A stretch of 64,000 nt of DNA from Calliopsis andreniformis (taxonomy: Eukaryota; Arthropoda; Insecta; Hymenoptera; Andrenidae). The DNA lies in contig NW_027480493.1 in NCBI RefSeq assembly GCF_051401765.1, positions 1,984,001-2,048,000 of the forward strand, in the 5' to 3' direction. The notes beneath the pieces are model-generated. The model made no database searches. It saw only the letters and a program-made list of their open reading frames with translations, and was not told the origin of the DNA. Within the stretch, counting starts at the first letter, position 1; every line of letters begins with the position of its first letter. The position numbers and the translations under genes were made by a program. This document shows positions 52,441 through 63,034 of the stretch, piece by piece.

Positions 52441-54195
52441 CGATTGAGTATTGAGGATTGAGGAACGAGTATTGAGGATTGAGGATGATGGCTGAGGGTT
52501 GAGGATTGATGTTTGAGGAACGAGGATTGAGGATTGAGTATTGAGGACTGCGGATTGACGATTGAGTATTGAAGATTGAGGATTGATGACTGAGGATTGA
52601 GGATTGAGGATTGAGGATTGAGTATTGAGGATTGAAGATTGAAGATTGAAGATTGAGTATTGAGGATTGAAGATTGAGGATTGAGGATTGACGATTGAGT
52701 ATTGAGTATTGAAGATTGATGACTGAGGATTGAGGATTGAGGATTGAGGATTGAGGATTGAGGATTGAGGATGATGGCTGAGTGTTGAGGATCGAGGATT
52801 GAGGATTGAAGATTGAGGATTAAGGATTGAGGATTGGGGATTGAGGATTGATGATTGAAGGTTGAGTATTGAGGATTGAAGATTGACGATTGAGGTTTGA
52901 GTATTGAATACTGAGAATTCAGGATATTCTATTGAGTATTGAGAATTGAGGATTGATGGTTGCGTATTGAGGATTGAGGATTGAGTATTGAGTATTCGAG
53001 GGTTGAAGGTTGAGGATTGGGGATCGAGGATTGAGGATTGAGAATTGAGAATCGAAGATTGAGTATTGAGGATTGAGAATTGAGGATTGAGGATTGAAGA
53101 TTGAGGATTAAGGATTGAGGATTGGTGATTGAGGATCTAGGATTGGAGATTGACTATTGAGGATTGAGGATTGTGTATTGAGGATTGAGGAACGAGGATT
53201 GAGGATGGAGGATGAGGGCTGAGGGTTGAGGATTGAGGTTTGAGTATTGAATACTGAGAATTCAGGATATTCTAAAGAGTATTGAGAATTGAGGATTGAT
53301 GGTTGCGTATTGAGGATTGAGGATTGAGTATTGAGTATTGAGGGTTGAAGATTGAGGATTGGGGATTGAGGATTGAGGATTGAGAATTGAGAATCGAAGA
53401 TTGAGTATTGAGGATTGAAGATTGAGGTTTGAGGATTGAGGATTGAGAATTGAGGATGGAGGATGAGGGCTGAGGGTTGAGGATTGAGGTTTGAGTATTG
53501 AATACTGAGAATTCAGGATATTCTATTGAGTATTGAGAATTGAGGATTGATGGTTGCGTATTGAGGATTGAGGCATGAGTATTGAGTATTGAGGGTTGAA
53601 GTTTGAAGTTTGAGGTTTGAGGATTGAGGATTGAGAATTGAGGATGAGGACTGAGGGTTGAGGATTGAGGTTTGAGGAACGAGGATTGAGGATTGAGAAT
53701 TGAGGACTGAGAATTGAAAATCGAAGATTGAGTATTGAGGATTGAAGATTGAGGTTTGAGGATTGAGGATTGAGGATGGAGGATGAGGGCTGAGGGTTGA
53801 GGATTGAGGTTTGAGTATTGAATACTGAGAATTCAGGATATTCTATTGAGTATTGAGAATTGAGGATTGATGGTTGCGTATTGAGGACTGAGGATTGAGT
53901 ATTCAGTATTGAGGTTTGAGGTTCGATGATTGAGGATTGAGGACTGAGGATTGAGGATTGAGGATTGAGGATTGAGCACTGAGGATTGAAGATTGAGGAC
54001 TGGGGATTGAGGATTGAAGATTGAGGATTAAGGATTGAGGATTGGGGATTGAGTATCTAGGATTGGAGATTGATTATTCAGGATTGAAGATTGAGGATTG
54101 ATGACTGAGGATTGAGGATTGAGGATTGAGGATTGAGGATTGAAGATTGAAGATTGAAGATTGAGTATTGAGGATTGAAGATTGAGGACTGAGGA
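52441..54195 (+). repeat. 1,759-bp tandem duplication, unit 2
   Basis: Almost identical to unit 1; I noticed GAGAATT near 53,447 for GAGGATT and GAGGATT near 53,943 for GAGGGTT. It ends where the words switch to the 31.87-kb series (GAATATT near 54,211). Confidence 0.9.
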
Positions 54196-57100
54196 TTGAC
54201 GATTGAGTATTGAATATTGAAGATTGATGACTGAGGATTGAGGATTGAGGATAGAGGATTGAGGATTGAGGATTGAGGATGATGGCTGAGTGTTGAGGAT
54301 TGAGGTTTGAGGACTGAGGACTGAGGATTGAGGATTGAGAATTGAGGATTGAGGATTGAGGGTTGAAGATTGAGGATTGGGTATTGAGGATTGAAGAATG
54401 AGGATTGAGGGTTGAAGGTTGAGGACTGAGGATTGCAGATTGGGTATTGAGGATTGAGGATTGAAGATTGAGGATTAAGGATTGAGGATTGAGGATTGAA
54501 GATTGAGGATTAAGGATTGAAGATTGAGGTTTGAGGATTGAGGATTGAGCATGGAGGATGAGGGCTGAGGGTTGAGGACTGAGGTTTGAGTATTGAATAC
54601 TGAGAATTCAGGATATTCTATTGAGTATTGAGAGTCGAGGATTGATGGTTGAGTATTGAGGACTGAGGGTTGAGTATTGAGGATTGAAGAGTGACGTTTG
54701 AGGATTGAGGATTGACGATTGAGTATTGAATATTGAAGATTGATGACTGAGGATTGAGGATTGAGGATAGAGGATTGAGGATTGAGGATTGAGGATGATG
54801 GCTGAGTGTTGAGGATTGAGGTTTGAGGACTGAGGACTGAGGATTGAGGATTGAGGATTGAGGAACGAGGATTGGGGATTGAGAATTGAGGACTGGGGAT
54901 TGACGATTGAGTATCTAGGATTGAGGAACGAGGATTGAGGATTGAGGGTTGAGTATTGAGGATTGGGTATTGAGGATTGAAGATTGAGCATTGAGGATTG
55001 AAGGTTGATGATTGAGGATTGAGGATTGTGGATTGTGGATTGAGGGTTGAGGATTGAAGATTGAGTATTGAGGATTGAAGATTGAGTGTTCAGGTTTGAA
55101 GATTGAGGATTGAGGATTGAGACTTGAGGATTGAGGATTGAGGATTGAAGATTGAGGATTGGGGATTGAGGATTGAGGATTGAGGATTGAGTATTGAGGA
55201 TTGAGAATTGAGGATTGAGGATTGAAGATTGAGGATTAAGGATTGAGGACTGGGGATTGAGGATCTAGGATTGGAGATTGACTATTGAGGATTGAGTATT
55301 GAGTATTGAGGATTAAGGAACGAGGATTGAGGATTGAGGATGATGGCTGAAAGTTGAGGATTGATGTTTGAGGAACGAGGATTGAGGATTGAGGATTGAG
55401 GACTGCGGATTGACGATTGAGTATTGAAGATTGAGGATTGATGACTGAGGATTGAGGATTGAGGGTTGAGGATTGAGGATTGAAGATTGAAGATTGAAGA
55501 TTGAGTATTGAGGATTGAAGATTGAGGATTGAGGATTGAGGATTGAGGATTGAGGATTGAAGGTTGAGAATTGATGATTGAGGATTGAGGATTGAGGATT
55601 GAGGATGGAGGATGTAGGCTGAGGGTTGAGGATTGAGGATGGAGGATGCGGGCTGAGGGTTGAGGATTGAGGTTTGAGTATTGAATACTGAGAATTCAGG
55701 ATATTCTATTGAGTATTGTGAATTGAGGATTGATGGTCGAGTTTTGAGGATTGAGGATTGAGTATTGAGGATTGAAGATTAAGGTTTGAGGATTGAGGAT
55801 TGAGAATTGAGGATGAGGACTGAGGGTTGAGGATTGAGGTTTGAGGAACGAGGATTGAGGTTTGAGAATTGAGGACTGAGGATTGACGATTGAGTATTGA
55901 GGATTGAGGATTGATGACTGAGGATTGAGGATTGAGGATTGAGGATTGAGTATTGAGGATTGAGAATTGAGGATTGAGGATTGAAAATTGAGGATTAAGG
56001 ATTGAGGATTGGGGATTGAGGATCTAGGATTGGAGATTGACCATTGAGGATTGAGGATTGAGGTTTGAGGATTGAGGAACGAGGATTGAGGATTGAGGAT
56101 GATGGCTGAGGGATGAGGATTGATGTTTGAGGAACGAGGATTGAGGATTGAGGATTGAGGACTGCGGATTGACGATTGAGTACTGAAGATTGAGGATTGA
56201 TGACTGAGGATTGAGGATTGAGTATTGAGGATTGAGGATTGAGGATTGAAGATTGATGATTGAGTATTGAGGATTGAAGATTGACGATTGAGGTTTGAGG
56301 ATTGAGGATTGAGGATTGAGGATGAGGACTGAGGGTTGAGGATTGAGGTTTGAGGAACGAGGATTGATGATTGAGTATTGAGGACTGAGGATTGACGATT
56401 GAGTATTGAGGATTGAGGATTGATGACTGAGGATTGAGGATTGAGGATTGAAGATTGAGTATTCAGGATTGAGGATTGAGGCTTGAGGATTGAGGATTGA
56501 GGATTGAAGATTGAGGATTGGGAGTTGAGGGTTGAGGATTGAGGATTGAGTATTGAGGATTGAGGATTGAGGATTGTGGATTGTGGATTCAGTGTTGAGG
56601 ATTGAAGATTGAGTATTGAGGATTGAATATTGAGTATTCAGGATTGAAGATTGACGATTGAGTATTGAAGATTGAGGATTGATGACTGAGGATTGAGGAA
56701 TGAGGATTGAGGATTGAGGATTGAGGATTGAAGGTTGAATATTGAGTGTTGAGGATTGAAGATTGAGGATTGAGGATTGAGGATTGAGGATGGAGGATGA
56801 GGGCTGAGGGTTGAGGATTGGGGTTTGAGTATTGAATACTGAGAATTCAGGATATTCTATTGAGTATTGAGAATTGAGGATTGATGGTTGAGTATTGAGG
56901 ATTGAGGATTCAGTATTGAGGATTGAAGATTGAGGTTTGAGGATTGAGGATTGAGGATTGAGGATGAGGACTGAGGGTTGAGGATTGAGGTTTGAGGAAC
57001 GAGGATTGAGGATTGAGAATTGAGGACTGAGGATTGACGATTGAGTATTGACGATTGAGTATTGAGGATTGAGGATTGATGACTGAGGATTGAGGATTGA

Positions 57101-57705
57101 GGATTGAGGATTGAGGATTGAGGATGATAGCTGAGGGCTGAGGATTGAGGTATGCGGACTGAGGACTGAGGATTGAGGATTGAGAATTGAGGATTGAGGA
57201 TTGAGGGTTGAAGATTGAGGATTGGTTATTGAGGATTGAAGAATGAGGATTGAGGGTTTATGGTTGAGGACTGAGGATTGCAGATTGGGTATTGAGGATT
57301 GAGGATTGAAGATTGAGGATTAAGGATTGAGGATTGGGGATTGAGGATTGAGGATTGAAGGTTGAGTATTGAGGATTGAAGATTGACGTTTGAGGATTGA
57401 GGATTGAGAATTGAGAATTGAGGATTGAGGGTTGAGGATTGAGGACGAGGACTGACGGTTGAGGATTGAGGTTTGAGGTTTGATGATTGAGGATTGAGGA
57501 CTGAGGTTTAAGGATTGAGGATTGAGGATGGAGGATGAGGGCTGAGGGTTGAGGATTGGGGTCTGAGTATTGAATACTGAGAATTCAGGATATTCTATTG
57601 TGTATTGAGAATTGAGGATTGAGGGTTGCGTATTGAGCTCTGAGGATTGAGTATTGAGTATTGAGGTTTGAGGTTCGATGATTGAGGATTGAGGACTGAG
57701 GATTG
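54196..57705 (+). repeat. Deleted copy of 31.87-39.1 kb
   Basis: A elements 54604, 55692, 56843 and 57581. The offset to the source is 22,321 at 32283, and 18,584 at 38259 and 38997. The copy has one unit of each tandem duplication that is doubled in the source, and lacks a further 133 bp near 55,925. The rare flank GTGTATT after A at 57581 is shared with 38997. This is either a duplication of an older state of 32-39 kb or a contracted copy. Confidence 0.83.
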
Positions 57706-60700
57706 AGGATTGACGATTGAGGATTGAAGATTGAGAATTGATGATTGAGGATTGAGGATTGAGAATTGAGGATTGAGGATTGAGGATTGAGGATTGAAGA
57801 TTGAGGATTGAGGATTGAGGATTGAAGATTGAGGATTGGGGATTGAGGATTGAGCATTGAGAATTGAGAATCGAAGATTGAGTATTGAGGATTGAAGATA
57901 GAGGTTTGAGAATTGAGGATTGAGAATGGAGGATGAGGGCTGAGGGTTGAGGATTGAGGTTTGAGTGTTGAATACTGAGAATTCAGGATATTCTATTGAG
58001 TATTGGGAATTGAGGATTGATGGTTGCGTATTGAGGATTGAGGATTGAGTATTGAGTATTGAGAGTTGAAGGTTGAGGATTGGGGATTGAGGATTGAGGA
58101 TTGAGAATTGAGAATCGAAGATTGAGTATTGAGGATTGAAGATTGAGGTTTGAGGATTGAGGACTGAGGATGGAGGATGAGGGCTGAGGGTCGAGGATTG
58201 AGGTTTGAGTATTGAATACTGAGAATTCAGGATATTCTATTGAGTATTGAGAATTGAGGATTGATGGTTGCGTATTGAGGATTGAGGATTGAGTATTGAG
58301 TATTGAGGATTGAAGATTGAGGTTTGAGGATTGAGGATTGATAATTGAGGATGAGGAATGAGGGTTGAGGATTGAGGTTTGAGGAACGAGGATTGAAAAT
58401 TGAGAATTGAGGACTGAGGATTGAGGATTGAGGATTGAGGATTGAGGATTGAGGATGATGGCTGAGTGTTGAGGATTGAGGTTTGAGGACTGAGGATTGA
58501 GGATTGAGAATTGAGTATTGAGGATTGAAGATTGACGATTGAGTATTGAGTATTGAGGATTGAAGACTGTGTATTGAGGTTTGAAGATTGAGGATTAAGG
58601 ATTGAGGATTGGGGATTGAGGATCTAGGATTGGAGATTGATTATTCACGATTGAAGATTGAGGATTGAGGATTGAGGATTGAGAATTGAGAATTGAGGAT
58701 GAGGACAGAGGGTTGAGGATTGAGGTTTGAAGAATGAGGATTGAGGATTGAGGATTGAGGATTGAGGATTGAGGATTGAAGATTGAGTTATGAAGATTGA
58801 GTATTCATGACTCATGATTGAGGATTGAGGATTGAGGATTGAGGATTGAGGATTGAGGATTGAAGATTGAGTATTGATGATCGAGGATTGAGGATTGAGG
58901 ATTGAGGATTGAGGATTGAGGATTGAGGATTGAAGATTGAGAATTGGGGATTGAGGATTGAGGATTGAGAATTGAGAATCGAAGATGGAGTATTGAGGAT
59001 TGAAGATTGAGGTTTGAGGATTGAGGATTGAGCATGGAGGATGAGGGCTGAGGGTTGAGGACTGAGGTTTGAGTATTGAATACTGAGAATTCAGGATATT
59101 CTATTGAGTATTGAGAGTTCAGGATTGATGGTTGAGTATTGAGGACTGAAGGTTGTGTATTGAGGATTGAAGAGTGAGGTTTGAGGATTGAGGATTGAGA
59201 ATTGAGGATGAGGACTGAGCGTTGAGGATTGAGGTTTGAGGAACGAGGATTGAGGATTGAGAATTGAGGACTGGGGATTGACGATTGAGTATCTAGGATT
59301 GAGGAACGAGGATTGAGGATTGAGAATTGAGGACTGAGGATTGACGATTGAGTATTGAGGATTGAGGATTGATGACTGAGGATTGAGGATTGAGTATTGA
59401 GGATTGGGTATAGAGGATTGAAGATTGAGTATTGAGGATTGAAGGTTGATGATTGAGGATTGAGGATTGTGGATTGTGGATTGAGGGTTGAGGATTGAAG
59501 ATTGAGTATTGAGGATTGAAGATTGAGTATTCAGGACTGAAGATTGAGGATTGAGGATTGAGACTTGAGGATTGAGGATTGAGGATTGATGATTGAGGAT
59601 TGGGGATTGAGGATTGAGGATTGAGGATTGAGTATTGAGGTTTGAGAATTGAGGATTGAGGATTGAAGATTGAGGATTAAGAATTGAGGATTGGGGATTG
59701 AGGATCTAGGATTGGAGATTGACTATTGAGGATTGAGGATTGAGTATTGAGGATTAAGGAACGAGGATTGAGGATTGAGGATGATGGCTGAGGTTGAGGA
59801 TTGATGTTTGAGGAACGAGGATTGAGGATTCAGGATTGAGGACTGCGGATTGACGATTGTGTATTGAAGATTGAGGATTGATGACTGAGGATTGAGCATT
59901 AAGGATTGAGGATTGAGGATTGAAGATTGAAGATTGAAGATTGAGTATTGAGGATTGAAGATTGAGGATTGAGGATTGAGGATTGAGGATGGAGGATGAG
60001 GGCTGAGGGTTTATGATTGAGGTTTGAGTATTGAATACTGAGAATTCAGGATATTCTATTGAGTATCGAGAATTGAGGATTGATGGTTGAGTATTGAGGA
60101 TTGAGGATTGAGTATTGAGGATTGAGGATTGAGGTTTGGGGATTGAGGATTGAGAATTGAGGATGAGGACTGAGGGTTGAGGATTGAGGTTTGAGGAACG
60201 ATGATTGAGGATTGAGAATTGAGGTCTGAGGATTGACGATTGAGTATTGACGATTGAGTATTGAGTATTGAAGATTGATGACAGAGGATTGAGGATTGAG
60301 GATTGAGGATTGAGGATTGAGGATTGAGGAAGATGGCTGAGTGTTGAGGATTGAGGTTTGAGGACTGAGGACTGAGGATTGAGGAGTGAGAATTGAGGAT
60401 TGAGGATTGAGGGTTGAAGATTGAGGATTGGGTATTGAGGATTGAAGAATGAGGATTGAGGGTTGAGGGTTGAGGACTGAGGATTTCAGATTGGGTAGTG
60501 AGGATTGAGGATTGAAGATTGAGGATTGAGGATTGAGGATTGAGAATTGAGAATTGAGGATGAGGACTGAGGGTTGAGGATTGAGGATTGAAGAATGAGG
60601 ATTGAGGATTGAGGATTGAGGATTGAGGATTGAGCATTGAGGATTGAGTTATGAAGATTGAGTATTCATGACTGATGATTGAGGATTGAGGATTGAGGAT

Positions 60701-62343
60701 TGAGGATTGAGGATTGAGGATTGAGGATTGAAGATTGAGTATTGATGATTGAGGATTGAGGATTGAGGATTGAGGATTGAGGATTGAGTTATGAAGATTG
60801 AGTATTCATGACTCATGATTGAGGATTGAGAATTGAGGATTGAGGATTGAGGATTGAGGATTGAGGATTGAAGATTGAGTATTGACGATTGAGGATTGAG
60901 TATTGATGGTTGAGGATTGAGGATTGAGGATTCAGGATTGAGGATTGAGGATTGAAGATTGAGGATTGGGGATTGAGGATTGAGGATTGAGAATTGAGAA
61001 TCGAAGATTGAGTATTGAGGATTGAAGATTGAGGTTTGAGGATTGAGGATTGAGCATGGAGGATGAGGGCTGAGTGTTGAGGATTGAGGTTTGAGTATTG
61101 AATACTGAGAATTCAGGATATTGTATTGAGTATTGAGAGTTGAGGATTGATGGTTGAGTATTGAGGATTGAGGGTTGAGTATTGAGGATTGAGAATTGAG
61201 GATTGAGGATTGAAGATTGAGGATGAAGGATTGAGGATTGGGGATTGAGGATCTAGGATTGGAGATTGACTATTGAGGATTGAGGATTGAGTATTGAGGA
61301 TTGAGGAACGAGTATTGAGGATTGAGGATGATGGCTGAGGGTTGAGGATTGATGTTTGAGGAACGAGGATTGAGGATTGAGGATTGAGGACTGCGGATTG
61401 ACGATTGAGTATTGAAGATTGAGGATTGATGACTGAGGATTGATGATTGAGGATTAAGGATTGAGGATTGAAGATTGAAGATTGAAGATTGAGTATTGAG
61501 GATTGAAGATTGAGGATTGAGGATCGACGATTGAGTATTGAGGATTGAGGGACGAGTATTGAGGATTGAGGATGATGGCTGAGGGTTGAGGATTGATGTT
61601 TGAGGAACGAGGATTGAGGATTGAGTATTGAGGACTGCGGATTGACGATTGAGTATTGAAGATTGAGGATTGATGACTGAGGATTGAGGATTGAGGATTG
61701 AGGATTGAGTATTGAGGATTGAAGATTGAAGATTGAAGATTGAGTATTGAGGATTGAAGATTGAGGATTGAGGATTGACGATTGAGTATTGAGTATTGAA
61801 GATTGATGACTGAGGATTGAGGATTGAGGATTGAGGATTGAGGATTGAGGATTGAGGATGATGGCTGAGTGTTGAGGATCGAGGATTGAGGATTGAAGAT
61901 TGAGGATTAAGGATTGAGGATTGGGGATTGAGGATTGATGATTGAAGGTTGAGTATTGAGGATTGAAGATTGACGATTGAGGTTTGAGTATTGAATACTG
62001 AGAATTCAGGATATTCTATTGAGTATTGAGAATTGAGGATTGATGGTTGCGTATTGAGGATTGAGGATTGAGTATTGAGTATTGAGGGTTGAAGGTTGAG
62101 GATTGGGGATCGAGGATTGAGGATTGAGAATTGAGAATCGAAGATTGAGTATTGAGGATTGAGAATTGAGGATTGAGGATTGAAGATTGAGGATTAAGGA
62201 TTGAGGATTGGTGATTGAGGATCTAGGATTGGAGATTGACTATTGAGGATTGAGGATTGTGTATTGAGGATTGAGGAACGAGGATTGAGGATGGAGGATG
62301 AGGGCTGAGGGTTGAGGATTGAGGTTTGAGTATTGAATACTGA
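57706..62343 (+). repeat. 10.85-kb-offset duplication, copy 2
   Basis: Copy of 46,861-51,499. It joins the 39.1-kb type sequence near 57,706 with no foreign bases. It lacks the extra C found near 51,236, so the final A (62344) is at offset 10,845. Differences seen include GATGATC near 58,878 and GAGGGAC near 61,547. Confidence 0.9.
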
Positions 62344-63034
62344 GAATTCAGGATATTCTATTGAGTATTGAGAATTGAGGATTGTTGGTTGCGTATTGAG
62401 GACTGAGTATTCAGTATTGAGTATTGAGGTTTGAGGTTCGATGATTGAGGATTGAGGACTGAGGTTTGAGGATTGAGGATTGAGGATTGAGCATTGAGGA
62501 TTGAAGATTGAGGACTGGGGATTGAGGATTGAAGATTGAGGATTAAGGATTGAGGATTGGGGATTGAGTATCTTGGATTGGAGATTGATTATTCAGGATT
62601 GAAGATTGAGGATTGAGGATTGAGGATTGAGAATTGAGAATTGAGGATGAGGACTGAGGGTTGAGGATTGAGGTTTGAAGAATGAGGATTGAGGATTGAG
62701 TATTGAGGATTGAGGATTGAGGATTGAGTATTGAGGATTGAGTTATGAAGATTGAGTATCCATGACTGATGATTGAGGATTGAGGATTGAGGATTGAGGA
62801 TTGAGGATTGAAGAATGAGAATTGATGATTGAGGATTGAGGACTGAGGATTGAGGATTGAGGATTGAGGATTGAGGATTGAAGATTGAGGATTGGGGATT
62901 GAGGATTGAGGATTGAGGATTGAGAATCGAAGATTGAGTATTGAGGATTGAAGATTGAGGTTTGGGGATTGAGGATTGAGGATGTAGGATGAGGGCTGAG
63001 GGTTGAGGATTGAGGTTTGAGCATTGAATACTGA
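62344..63034 (+). repeat. 691-bp A-to-A interval, absent at 51.5 kb
   Basis: Corresponds to 40916-41607 (also 691 bp). The left A has GAGTATT and TTCTATT; the right A (63035) has GAGCATT and TTCTAAA. It has two 6-bp words and 691 equals 99 x 7 minus 2. In both 1,759-bp units this interval is collapsed to a single hybrid A. Confidence 0.87.

Noticed and set aside
50682..54195. Treating the near-identical tandem units purely as an assembly error
   Set aside because: Units carry a few private differences and the same hybrid A, which fits true duplication; but coverage data are needed, so this stays a caution rather than a conclusion.
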